This document shows, in pieces, positions 41,448 through 52,970 of a DNA stretch of 64,000 nucleotides. This DNA is from Malaya genurostris (Eukaryota; Arthropoda; Insecta; Diptera; Culicidae). The notes under the pieces were generated by a model. It worked only from the letters and a program-made list of their open reading frames with translations, did not search any database and was not told where the DNA came from. Each line of letters starts with the position of its first letter. Position 1 is the stretch's first letter. The translations under genes were made by a program, and so were the position numbers. The DNA is taken from contig NC_080570.1 in assembly GCF_030247185.1 (NCBI RefSeq), forward strand, positions 149,824,641 to 149,888,640, written 5' to 3'.

Positions 41448-44270
41448 TATAGTTCTTTAGAAAAATTTCAAAGCCATGAGAACGACTGATTTTGTTAGAT
41501 GTTCCCTATCGTTGTCCCCTTTTCGTTGTTTTTTCACCAATGCAAACGACTAGCAGCTGTTACGTAATCGCTCTTATCGGAAGCGAAACAAGCTTTGCAA
41601 ACGACACACAATACATCTACTCGCAGTGGCGATAGAGTCCAAGCTGATCCAATTAACCAATTAATTAAGCTGATTAATTAATCCAAGGTTTTTCTTAACG
41701 TGATTTCGTTTGTAGCTTTTTCACTAATGGGCGGTGCTAACGGCTATAAAAACAGCAGCATATAGAATTTTAATTTCGATTATTTCATTCTGGATTTGTA
41801 TTTCATTGAAAGAAACTATCAGGATCTGTACGGGATTCATTCCTGCCTTTCAGAAGGACCAAATTGTGGAACTCACTACGATATTAAGCACTGTTCGGAA
41901 CATTTTTCTCGAACGATTTGTTGTACAGCAGCAGATATTTTGTTCTATTCCTCAGAACGCGTTCTGATTGGCTGGTGTTGACATGGGTCAAATGAGACAG
42001 GTTTTTCAATGGTGTATTATTGAAATACTTCAATGCTGTTGCTATACACGTTTAAGTTAAAAAATTTCGATTCTCTTGGTAGTTAGATTATATAAATCAC
42101 TGAGCTATGCACTTTCAAAATACGAGAAAGGCATACGCGCTTTCCTCTTTGATACTCGTTTATACCAAACATTTCAGAAAAGTTTAATTCTAAATTATTT
42201 GAGATTATGTCACACAACTGAAAATTTTATCATAAAATTGTGATCATATTTCCGATGGCATGTAGCAAAAATTATGTTGACACGTTAGATACAACAAGAG
42301 ATATTCACGTTCAAAAACTTATCACTCTCTCAGAGGGTAAATTTCGAAAAGGCGCCCCATAGTAAAGTAGGTCGTGTTCACGACAAAAAGAATCACTTAA
42401 AAGGATTTTGATTTAATACATTCTTCTCGAATGTTAAAATTGCATTGAAGCAAGAACAGCAACGTATCAAAATTTTGCTCGTCCATCGCGAAAATCCAAA
42501 CTACTCGCACGCACGCAGATTAACATGGCAAAACTGGAGGGATTGATTCCGAACACCGGTTTGTCGAAAAATGGTAGAAAAAAAAGGAATGCCGTATACA
42601 GCCGTGCATCGAATTAAAACACTTGCAGGACTGTCAACTTACAAGAATGTTCCATAAGCAAATCAAGTCAGTCCTACATCCCACATATTTACATGATGAC
42701 TTTCAGATCAACGGCTACGAACATATTTTCAAATGCTTTAAGCTAAAGAAATATCGCACGTGGCTAGCCATTTGTTCCAGTGACTTGATGAACGACATTT
42801 AAATCACGATCGGAATCATCAACCAAAAAAAAAAAATAGGTGCCGGAACGCCTGGACAAAAACAAAGTTTTTCCTCAAGCAGTACTAGTGTTCCGTTCTA
42901 TTTTGGCTGGATTTTTCACCTCGCCATCATGGAATGGTATTCCACAAACAACGTTCTTAATAAAAAAAATATTGGGACAAGAGCGAGTTCAAGCACCACT
43001 CACAAGATGCAGATCTTCAAGTGAGGAATAATCACATTTGCTAAGAAGAAAATATGAGTAAATATTTTCTCTTTACTCTGTGTTAATTAAACTCGGATTA
43101 CAAACATGATCCGAATCTTGTTCGATCCTTTGAGCTATAAATCTCACAAGAATTGAATGATTCATAATTCACATCTCATTCCCAACTTACATATGTTGGC
43201 TCCTGGACTATAAAAACTTGCCATACAATTGTTTCAACAACACTCTCTAAGCTACGTTTTTTTTAATGGGAAACCCACTCTTTGAGACTTAATGCCCACT
43301 TGTTGTCTACTTAGAGTTTACTGGGGACTAAAAATAAATTAGGCCCCACAGGTACGCTGGAGGGACCAGTTTGAGAATCACTGGTTTTGGTTGAAGGACC
43401 GGTTCGTATTAGGCGTACATGACTAGGTTTTTGTCGTGAATACGACTTACTTTACTATGGAATGCCTTTTCGAAATTTACCCTCTGAGAGAGTGATAAGT
43501 TTTTGAACGTGAATATCTCTTGTTGTATCTAACGTATCAACATAATTTTTGCTACATGCCATCGGAAATATGATCTGTTGTGTGACAGTTTTCAGTTGTG
43601 TGACATGATCTCAAATAATTCTAAATTAAACTTCTCTGAAATGTTTGGTATAAACGAGTATCGAAGAGGATAATTTATAAGGCGCGTTTACCTTTCTCGT
43701 ATTTTCAAAAGCTCATAGCTCAGTGATCTGTGAAAGGATTTATATAATCTAATTACCAATAGAATCGAAATTTTTCAACTTAAACGTTCTGAGGAAGAGA
43801 ACAAAATATCTGCTGCTGTACAACAAATCGTTCGAGAAAAATGTTCCGAACAGTGCTTGATATCGTAGTGAGTTCCACAATTTGGTCCTTCTGAAAGGCA
43901 GGAATAAGCCCCGTACAGCATTCTGATAGTTTCTTTTCATTGAAATTCAAATCCGAAATGAAATAATGGAAATTAAAATTCTATATACGGCTATTTTTAT
44001 AGCCGTTAGGACCGCTCATTAGTGAAAAAGCTACAAACGAAATCACGTAAAAAGAAACCTCTTAACAAACATTGGATCAGTTTGGATTCTATCGCCACTG
44101 TGAGCAGATGTATTTTGTACTAGCTTTGCAAGTTTCGCTTCCGACAAGAGCGATTACGTCACAGCTGCCAGTTGTTTGCATTGGTGAAAAAACAACGAAA
44201 AGAGGACAACGGTGGCATCGCACAAAATCAGTCATTCTAATCGCTCTAAAAGTTTTCTAAAGAATTATTA
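41448..44270. mobile_element. Giant fold-back element: 2.8-kb inverted repeat
   Basis: The left arm (41448-42390) is inverted at 43428-44270. Markers: gtggcgatagagtccaagct (41626) against tttggattctatcgccactg (44081); aaggaccaaattgtggaact (41854) against agttccacaatttggtcctt (43870); ctctctcagagggtaaattt (42325) against aaatttaccctctgagagag (43476). An insert of about 90 bp at about 41958-42049 is present in the left arm only. The loop is about 1 kb and holds transposase debris. Related fragments lie at 27726-28300. The arms show no intact gene (frames at 41734-41981 plus lack known domains), so the class is unassigned. Confidence 0.85.
42456..43031 (+). pseudogene. Degenerate DNA-transposon remnant in the loop of the inverted repeat
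   Basis: 42456-42660 translates in pieces as RIKILLVHRENPNYSHAR and MPYTAVHRIKTLAGLSTYKN, which resemble the N-terminal DNA-binding part of Tc1/mariner-type transposases. A frame at 42840-43031 begins MPERLDKNKVFPQAVLVFRS. A block similar to the first piece (caaaattttgctcg) occurs at 26822. Stops and shifts break any continuous frame. Assignment below superfamily level is not possible. Confidence 0.4.
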
Positions 44271-44486
44271 GGATTTGTTGTTCGCGTATCGAAGGTAATT
44301 ATCCTCAGTTTAGTGCAAATCAAGGACAGTTTGGTTAGATTTGTGCACTTTTCGCTGTGTGAAATTCACAGTAATCGAGATCAAGTGAAACCTTCTTTGT
44401 TTTTGCGAGAAATGTGAAAAAGGGGAATGCTTGCATAATTCATAAAATTGATCAACTAATTGATATTCGGAAGTGTTAAGGAACAT

Positions 44487-44545
44487 GCCAGTTGTTTTCG
44501 TATCCACGACATCCAGTTACGTCTCTGACATTACCCACCCGCCTT
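44487..44545. repeat. Fold-back MITE family F, single-arm fragment
   Basis: ccagttgttttcgtatccac, gacatccagttacgtctctg and acattacccacccgcc match the left arm at 17550-17612. Confidence 0.65.
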
Positions 44546-47060
44546 TGTTTCTTACCTTCAAATTCGATAAATTATCCGAAAGTTGAGAGTTAAGTAGCTT
44601 TTTTTAACGCGATCAATAAGTTAGCAGAGTAGTTTTCGAACGAGCCCGAAAATTCTTCCAGAAAAAGGAACGAATAGAAAAACCGTGGAAATGCTCTCAC
44701 ACTTAGCAATTTTTCTATCTCGTCGAGCTGGGTCGAATGGTATATGATGAATTAAGTTTAAAACCAGTTTGTTGAAATGAAACCAATTTGAAAAATGATC
44801 CCTTCAGCATCGGATCGATAATTTTGCAGCTTTTTATTGGAAAAAAAATGTGAGTAATGAAGAGTAAAAATATAAAAGGTTGCACGTGACTGATTTGAGT
44901 GCAAAACGTTTGTTAAATTTATTTGACTAGTCAGTGACCCTTAACCAAACACGACTCAGCTTAAAGCATATCCTGAGTGCCCTCATTTGAAACTTCTAGA
45001 GTTAGAATTCCGACCCACGAAAACCTGTGCACGAAAATTGACTGTCTGCCTAATAGACAAACCTTGTTTCCGGTCGGTTTTGGGCTACCTCCCTGGGGGG
45101 CAAACAACCTAGGCATCAATCAATGCTCACCGCCATCGTGTGCAACATTTCAGTGCGACCACCAGGCGTTTATGAATCATGTATGAGGTGAACTTTCGTA
45201 CCGCGTGAAACCGCCTCCTCTCCCCCCCGCCACCCCTCAACGGCAGGTGTGCGTGAGTGTGTGAAGGAGCTGCTATGGGAAAACAAAGTAGCCAACATTA
45301 ACGACTCAATTTAGCTTCTTGGACTAGCTCTCTAGTTCTCTTCGTCGGTCGGGACTAATGGCATGGTTATGGAACTTGCCTGGCGCCCCTCCCCACTCCT
45401 TTCCGTTCGCACCTCGACGGCGATATGCGTGTTCTATTAATGAACATCGTTTTCGGAAAGGTTTGGCTGGGAGGTGGCGGGGCGTGGCGCAAAACACCGA
45501 TAATAAACTCCAAGTCGTAAATTAATTTTTGCCCACCGGCGTGTGGCGGCTCGCAGAAGTTTGCCGGGGAAAAGCCAAGGCACAAATCGTTTGCGTTGAT
45601 TAGACCGCAGCGGTAGTAAATTGAAATGAAATTCGGGTAGAACTTGTTCTTGCGAAACTGCGAAGACTAAAGATGGAAGCGGTGTATGGTTGGTATGGTT
45701 TTTTTTTCTCCCATCTGGGACCTGGATGGTACTGAACTTTTGTCAGGGGTTTGCGTGTAGCGGGTGGGAAATCGAGCCGATAAATGTTTCACCTGTCATG
45801 GCTGACTGATCCAAGGGGGATCACGGGGACACACAAAAAAATAAACATGAATGTTACAACGACAGCCATAAAACGAGGAAACGACATTCTCTTTTCCAGC
45901 TCTGCTACTCACCCCCCTTATTAGCAAGCAGCCCACTTCTGAAGAAGCCAAGAAGCGTTAGGAAGCATCATGAAACCAAACGACGATTGGTAGCTTATCG
46001 GTAATTCCGACCGCGGAAAACAATAAAAAAAAACGTGGCTTTCCATAAAACCGACTACTTTCTCCTGGCAAAACCGGGACCAAAAATGGTGGCAAATGTT
46101 GATTTATAATCGATGAACGATGAGATTGTTGCCGTTTTGTTGTGAGGTGAAAACTTCCTGACGCTCAGTGCCGAGTGCGAGTTTTTATCTTCGTATCGAA
46201 CGAAGAAAACGGAGAGTGCCGAAAGAGAAGCAAGGACGTTCAATATGAACACCGAAAAGCTTGGCAACAGCTGTTAAATAAATAAACTGCGAATGACTTT
46301 TTGATTTTCACCACTTTCCGGTGAACTCCCAACCACCAACACTCCTGTCAAGATCGTACCGGATTGACACCCGCCAGGCAAGGCAGGCTCGAGGTGGGTT
46401 AGCTAGCTAGCAAACGACGAGGGATGCGTCTGTCACATTTCAGAGTGGAGTACGTAGGATTTTTTTTTCTGCGCTTCTCCTGCACGAGAAGCCGACCAAA
46501 AAACTTTCCACTTTGACTCGACGCGAAAACGACTCCAAAGAACGACGCCCGGGGAAACCGCACCGTCAGCTTTTCCGGATGGAACCGAAGACGTTCGATT
46601 TTGCTATTCCCTCTTTGGATCCCCGTGTTTCCCCCCCTCCAAAGTATGACATGGATGCGGTATGAAGGGTCCATGAATAATTTTCACAGAGCTGTGACGA
46701 GGTCCCTTCGCGGCGGATCCGGAGGCCCCGAGAAGGATTTATGACTCCCAAGGTATTGAGTATTGACAGGCGGCGGCGACGCTGAGTTCGGGTGGATTTG
46801 AGTTTGAAAAATATATGGAAAGACTAGCTTTTATCAAAGCACTTAATCTGTTTATGATTTGGTTCCATTTTTTTTGTTTGTTTTGTTCCATCCTTTCAAG
46901 CCATTGAGTGAGAGTACAATTTTTTGAATGAAGTACCATCCGTCTCCATATTTTCGTCTACAGCTAAACCTTTTATTAAGGAGTTTTTTCTGTGAAGTAT
47001 TCGATTTACATAACATTGTTTTACGAAGCAAATCTCAAATAACGTAAACCTTTTTACACG
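44546..47060. other. Single-copy, GC-richer DNA (possible intron or regulatory region)
   Basis: 44950-46780 shares no repeats with the rest of the window and has raised GC (ctccctggggggcaaacaac near 45089, cgcctcctctcccccccgcc near 45210). Frames at 44977-45186 plus, 46399-46674 minus and others lack recognisable domains. Conserved non-coding elements would be plausible here but cannot be shown from one sequence. Confidence 0.35.
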
Positions 47061-47067
47061 AATCTTT

Positions 47068-47110
47068 TTCGTTAAACGAGATTATCAACAATTCTCGTTT
47101 AACGAAAAAA
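47068..47110. repeat. Perfect short hairpin
   Basis: tttcgttaaacgagatt and, after a short loop, aattctcgtttaacgaaa are inverted copies; ATG-free and non-coding. Confidence 0.75.
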
Positions 47111-47119
47111 ATATGTGCA

Positions 47120-49530
47120 ATGACAATCTTCCGAACCTGGGCGAGGTCGCCATCTTGAATTTTGAAAAAGTCTCAACTGTCATTTTTCGGTAGGTAGTCA
47201 TAAAATCTTTTCCAAAAATGCTCGTATTGTAAAAAATTTCCATTGAAATTGTTAAACCGGAAATCACCATCTAGGATTTTGCCATAACTTCATTGCCATT
47301 TTCCATTTTATTTTTTTTTACTTATCAAATTCTTTTCAGAAATACTCATATTGTGAGGGGATTTCAAAAATACCGTTCAACCGGAAGTCGAAAAGTCCAC
47401 AAGAGGGCAACTTCCGCAAGATTTTATATGAATAACAAATATTCATAAAAAATCTTACGAATTTGCGCCGGAAAAAGACATTTGAAAATTCTCAAATGTC
47501 CTTTTCCGGTCCAAATTCAAAAAAAAATTTTGTGATTATTTTATATTCATATGAAATCTTAAGGAAGTCGCTATCTTGTGGATTTTTAATCGACTTTAAA
47601 CTTAGGTTTTTCGACATCTACTCATCGAATTCGTTCCAAATATACTCATATTGTAAGGAGCATTGCAGTAAATTGTTAAACCAGATATTACCATCTAGGC
47701 TTTTGAAACAACCTTAAACATTGATTTCCGGCATCTTCTAATCGAATCAGTCCCCAAAAATCTATATTGCACTGATTTTGATCGAATATAGTAAACCGCC
47801 ATCTTGAATTTTTAATTGATCACAAACTTTGCTTTTCAAAATCTATTCTTTAAATAAGCTCGGAAAATTCTGATACTGTAATTTATGGAATATCGTCTTA
47901 CCTGAAAACGTCATCTTGGTTTTTGAAACAGCTTCGAATGCCGTTTTTTTTGCCATATACGGCCGTTTCTTTACAATTTCAGTCTTCGAATACTTCAATA
48001 ACGCTATATAATACTCACAGTCAATGGTATTTCATTTCTTCAAGATAGTCGATAAATATTACACCATTCCACTCAGATGACGATCGTTTTGCTTCCGGAG
48101 TGAAGCGATGATGATCCATGTTTCATCCATTGTCACATATCGACATATCGGATTTTGAAATAACTTCAGATGTCATTTTTCATTTTTTTTCTACTTATCA
48201 ATTCCTTTTCAAAAATACTCATATTGTGAGAAGTTTCCATGAAATACCGTTCAACCGGAAGTCGAAATGTCCACAAGAGAGCGACTTCCGGAAGATTTTA
48301 TATGAATATTAAGTATTCATAAAAAATCTCATGAATTGCGCCGGAAAAAGACATTTGAAAATTCTCAAATGTCTTTTTCCCGCAAGAATTTATAAGATTT
48401 TTTATGAATATTTTAAATTCCTATAAAATCTTAAGGAAGTCGCCATCTTTTTAATCGACTTTAAACTTGGATTTTCCAACATCTACTCATCAAATTCGTT
48501 TCGAATATACTCATATTGTAGGGGGCATTGCAGTAAATTGTTAAATCAGATGTTACCAGCTTGGTTTTTGAAACAACCTTAAACATTGATTCTCGGCATC
48601 TTCTAATCAAATCTGTTCCCAAAAATCTATATTTCATTTCAAGGGTTTTTAACGACCATCTTAAACCGGAAGTCGCCATCTTGGATTTTGAATGGACCTT
48701 AAACATTGTTTTTTTCGAAATCTATTCTTCAAATAAGCTCTGAAAATTCTCATACTGTACTTTATGGAACATCGTCATACTGGTTTTCGTAGAATATCGT
48801 CTAATCTGAAGACGCCATCTTGGTTTTTGAAACAGCCTCAAATTCCGTTTTTGGTATCTACTCATCAAAACCATAGCGATAATAGTCATATTGTAGGAGA
48901 TTTCAAGAAAGAATGTTGGATTTTTAAACCGGAAGTCGCCATCTTGGATTTAGAGACGATCTTGAACACAGTTTTCCGGTATGGACACATCAAGTCCGTT
49001 CCGAAAATATTGATATTGTAATGGTTTTCAAGTAAATCAGTCGGAAGTCGCCATTTTGGATTTCAAAACCACCTCAAACATAATTTTCCGAGTTCTACTC
49101 ATGAAATTCGTTTCCAAAATACTAATATATAAATTTCTTAGGAATATTGAACCAGAAGTCGCCATCTTGGATTTTGCCTAGAACTCAAATAACGTTTTAC
49201 GGTATCTATCCGTCAAACATGTTGCAAAAATATCCATATTAAGAGGATTTTTCAGGAAAATACTTAAACCGGAAGTCACCATTTTGGATTTCATAGAACA
49301 ACCTCAAATTTCGTTTTTCGACGTCAACTCATCAAATCAATTCCAAAAATACTCAAATATACGAGTTTTCAAGGAATATTGTTAGACCGGAAGTCCCCTT
49401 TTTTGATAGACCTAAAACATTGTTTTTCGAAATTTATGCTTCAAATACGCTCCGGAAATTCTGATACTGGAATTTATGAAGCATCGCCATCCTGATTTTT
49501 GAAAGAGCCTCGAATTCCGTTTTTCTTTTT
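47120..49530 (+). repeat. Satellite S1, main array with a higher-order unit of about 865 bp
   Basis: Units of about 105-140 bp carry aaaccggaagtcgccatctt, ggattttgaaac, catctactcatcaaatccgt, tccgaaaatactcatattgt. Two larger blocks repeat with an offset of about 865 bp: 47275-48140 and 48140-49010. Each includes a palindromic segment (about 47405-47580 and 48270-48445) with central hairpin gacatttgaaaattctcaaa. Mariner relics are embedded at 47935-48140 and 49515-49830. Confidence 0.85.
47935..48140 (-). pseudogene. Mariner transposase relic embedded in satellite S1 (1)
   Basis: On the minus strand one frame gives VTMDETWI, the block around the first catalytic Asp, followed after shifts by GVIFIDYLEE and a Lys-rich stretch. 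About 200 bp remain, and a second, longer relic of the same region is at 49515-49830. Confidence 0.7.
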
Positions 49531-49830
49531 TGCCATTTACGACCGTTTCTTTACCATTTAAACCTTCAAACGCTTAAATAACGCCATATAATACTCACTG
49601 TCAATGGTATTTCCTTTTTTCAAGATAGTCGATAAATATTACACCACGCACATCCCAAAATACCGAGGCCATAACCTTTTCAGCCGACTTTTGTGGTTTT
49701 TTGGACCGTTTTGGACGAGGTTCATCGGTTGCTGTTCACACTAAGATGACGATCGTTTTGATTTGAATCCATGTTTCATCCATTGTCACATATCGACGCC
49801 AAAATTCCGGTTTGTTACGTTTAAAAATGG
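49515..49830 (-). pseudogene. Mariner transposase relic embedded in satellite S1 (2)
   Basis: On the minus strand FKRNKPEFWRRYVTMDETWI (first catalytic Asp block) is followed by TATDEPRPKRSKKPQKSAEK and VMASVFWDVRGVIFIDYLEK. One stop lies between the first two blocks. The match to the mariner middle region is continuous for about 70 residues. Confidence 0.85.
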
Positions 49831-49835
49831 ACAAG

Positions 49836-50460
49836 CCCGATCAGATGCACATAACAAAATCATAACACAAGTACATCAACAGTTGATATGTATAACAATT
49901 TGTGTTATTTTGAGATATTTAACAAATGAAAACAGTTGAAAGTTAAAACCTATGATAACTATATAATAACAAAATCAGTTATGTTGATTTATTTTCATTT
50001 GCAAGACTCATGATGAAGTTCATTAATTGGAAAAGTGAGTTCTTCCGTTGTTTCAAATCGAAATATAATGATCAGAATTTCAAAAAACTAAAAGAAGAAA
50101 TAATATCACTAAATAAATTATTCATTTAATAAAAAAAAATCATTCAACAATTTTCGATTAGAACGATGCTAAAAGTTGACTGTGATATAGATTTTCTGGG
50201 TTAAATTTGCTATCTAATTTATAACAACTATTGTTAGAAATTTCTGTAGTCACGGACTTCTGTAATCATATCAAATTCAATAATTTGTGATACAAACGTT
50301 TCGAAATCTGTAACAATTTTGTTCCCGTTAGAGTCTTTTTTGTTATGATTTTTGTTATTTTAACAGCTTACCAGCCAAAAATGTTTCAAAATTTGTTACA
50401 AAATATTTCTGAAATAAATAACTCCAGTTGTTATAATTCTGTTATTACCATCTGATCGGG
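49836..50460. mobile_element. MITE with terminal repeats cccgatcagatg...ataaca
   Basis: cccgatcagatgcacataac, aaaatcataaca (49836-49868) is inverted at about 50428-50460 (tgttataattctgttattac, catctgatcggg). The interior is AT-rich with recurring taacaa/ttgtta words and no coding frame. No target duplication is obvious at the ends. Confidence 0.8.
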
Positions 50461-50489
50461 AACACTGCTCAGAATCATCAACACGTTCT

Positions 50490-50740
50490 CGGGAGCTGAA
50501 ATTTTGAATCTTGGAATCTAAAACTGAATTCCGAATCGAATTTGGTGCACCTGAATTCTGTACTTAATTTCAGGTTTAAAATTTAGCCTCAAAATTCTGT
50601 TTCTGAATTTTGTTCCCGAATTCAGCGCCTGCATGCTGGAACTGGACTTCGAAATTCAAATTGAGAATTCTGTTCTAGAACTAAATAACAACTGAATTCG
50701 GACTCTGTTTAGTTCTTGAACTTACAACTTGAACTTTAAC
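50490..50740. repeat. Low-complexity gaattc-type array
   Basis: aactgaattccgaatcgaat, tctgaattttgttcccgaat and related words, as at 16-17 and 40 kb. Confidence 0.65.
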
Positions 50741-50786
50741 AGTTTCTGAAGTCTATAAATCGATTCTTTTTAGAATTTTTAATATA

Positions 50787-51983
50787 AAGAGTGTATCGAT
50801 AAGTAGTTAGCAACATTCGAACAGTTATTACTCTGAAATGGCTTAAGTTTTTGCAGCGTGTTTTGAGGTGACATGAAACGTAAAAGAAAATTCTGCACAC
50901 TTGGTGCTCAGAAAGTGGTGTCACGTACAACGAAATTGCAAAACGGGTGAAAGTGCACCGCACCAGTGTCAAAAATATTATCGAGAATTATTATCGGTAA
51001 GACCCTTTCCATGAAGGATTTGCCCCGATCCGGTAGGAAAACGGGTCCCAGCCAGCCCGGCCGGGACCTAAAAGTGGTTAAGTACATCAGGAAAAATCCA
51101 TCGGCGTCGACGCGGGATTTGGCCAAGCAGTTCAATACCAGCATCGGGATGATTCAACGGATCAAAGTTCGGAACTCCCTAAAAACGTACAAGAAACAGA
51201 AGGTACCGAAAAAGTCCCTGGTACAGTAAGTTCAGGCCAAAACAAGAGCGCGAAAACTGTATAACCGGATTCTACAGAATAAAGACGGATGCATCCTGAT
51301 CGACGACGCAACCTACGCCAAGGAAAACTCCCGAGCGCTGCCCGGACCGCATTATTATTCCGTGTACCAGGACCTGGACGACGCTGATACCACGGTGGTG
51401 ATGGAAAAGTTTGGGCGGAAGGTGTTGGTCTGGCAAGCAATTTGTACCTGTGGTTTGCGGTCGTCGTTTTTCTTCACGAAGGGCACAATTAACGCCAAGG
51501 TGTACGAGGAAGAATGTTTGAAGAAGAGAATACTGCCACTGTACAGAAAGCATAAGGCTCCTCATCCTCTTTTCTGGCTGGATTTGGCTTCAGCCCACTA
51601 CGCCAACACCGTTCTACAGTGGTTATCAGAAAATAATGTACAATTCGTGGAAAAGGACATCTTCGTACAATTGAAAGGTATTGGGCAATTGTCAAGCGGC
51701 ACTTCCGGAAGGAAGGTACAGTGTCCCAAAACATGCAGGAGCTCAGCAAAAAAAACTAGACAGCTGCCACCAGGAAAGTCACAAAATTAACTGTGCAGAA
51801 TTTAATGAAGAATGTCAAGTCCAAAGTGCGAGCGTTTCACAGAAACTAGAATTTTCTTCATTCGGTGAAATGCATAAAAATGTAATTTTTCTACAATATA
51901 TCGAAAACTGATGTCAAAATATGTTTATTTTTCGCTTTTTTATTCAATAATCAATGTTGCTAACTACTTTTCGATACACTCCT
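50787..51983 (+). mobile_element. Second DD37E Tc1/mariner-type transposon, both ends present
   Basis: gagtgtatcgataagtagtt, agcaac (50789-50814) is inverted at 51956-51981 with one mismatch in 26. TA lies outside both ends (50785-50786 and 51984-51985). At 1.2 kb this is near full length for the group. Confidence 0.9.
50880..51850 (+). pseudogene. DD37E transposase, broken by stops and frameshifts
   Basis: The N-terminal helix-turn-helix (VTYNEIAKRVKVHRTSVKNI) is in a different frame from the next part. From 50990 the frame reads KDLPRSGRKTGPSQPG and STRDLAKQFNTSIGMIQRIK, to a TAA at 51227-51229. It resumes in register with CILIDDATYAKENS (first catalytic Asp), KVLVWQAICTCG and LFWLDLASAHYANTVLQWLS (second Asp). 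A small deletion near 51662 shifts the frame; the next frame then gives LRTIERYWAIVKRHFRKEGT, which carries the catalytic Glu. It is followed by a stop and VQNLMKNVKSKV. All catalytic residues are traceable, but no single product can be made. Confidence 0.88.
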
Positions 51984-52022
51984 TATCTAACACTTGTGAA
52001 TTATTTACAGCGAAATCAAAGT

Positions 52023-52047
52023 GCGTCCATACTTTCTGGGACAGTCT
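52023..52047 (-). repeat. Orphan terminal repeat of the first DD37E family
   Basis: Its reverse complement is identical over 25 bases to the left end of the transposon at 29591-29615. It lies 40 bp right of the DD37E element at 50787-51983 and directly abuts satellite S1 (tttaaaccggaagtcgccat). Confidence 0.85.
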
Positions 52048-52970
52048 TTAAACCGGAAGTCGCCATATTTGCTTTTAGAATGTCCCTTACAATCGTTTTT
52101 CGGCATCTTTTCATCGAACACTTTCAAAAATACCCATATTATGAGGGTTTTCAAGGCAAACTAGGTCCCGTTCAAATCTGTTCTAAGAGTGTTTTTTTTT
52201 AAACATTTAAAAAATATATTGATAAACCGGAAGTTCGATTGTCAATCTACATCAACCATCGTTTTCTAATTACTTACTCATCAGTTCCATACCGAAATAT
52301 TTGTCAAGAGTTTCCAAAGCGTTTTCTAAAAAAAACGGTAACGAAAATACTCACTTTTTGGGGTTTTCAAGGAATATGGTTAAACCGGAAGTCGCCATGT
52401 TGGATTTCGAATCGACCTCTAGCATCGATTTTTGGCTGGCCATCAAATCCGTTCTGCGAATTCTATATTTTAACGGTTTTTAACAAATACCGATTATCCG
52501 GAAGTTGTAATCCGGGATTCTAGAACGTCTTAAAATGATATTAAAAAACTAAAATGACAAGTTATTTATGGGTTTGGTACCGCATGAGTACCAAAATTAG
52601 AAGACTATAGTTAATCATACCAATCATTTTCGTTTTGCTAGTTTAGCTGACTAAATGAAAGAAAAACTAAACCGTTCACTGCAGAGATGATCCAGCGATT
52701 TGGTGTGTACTAAAATTTTGATATTGTAAAGGATTTAAAAACAAACTTGTTGAACCGAAAGTCGCCATCTTCGTCTTCAGGGAATTTCTGTAAACCGGAA
52801 ATCGTCATCTGCTCCGAAAATACCCATATTGTAAACGGTTTCCGGCATCTACTGATCATCAAATTCGCTCGGGGATCAACCATATTGCAATAGTTTTCAA
52901 GGAATTTCGATAAACCGGAAGTCGCCATCTTCGATTACAGATATCTGTTTTCTGACATTTACCCATCAAT
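52048..52970 (+). repeat. Satellite S1, third array
   Basis: aaaccggaagtcgccatat, aaaccggaagtcgccatgtt and aaaccggaagtcgccatctt occur at about 52050, 52383 and 52911 with weaker units between. A non-satellite stretch lies at 52530-52700. Confidence 0.75.

Noticed and set aside
41734..41981. Cys-rich frames in the left arm of the giant inverted repeat as a zinc-finger (THAP-like) protein
   Set aside because: Frames are under 80 aa, cysteine spacing does not fit a known finger, and the right-arm counterpart is not open in the same way.
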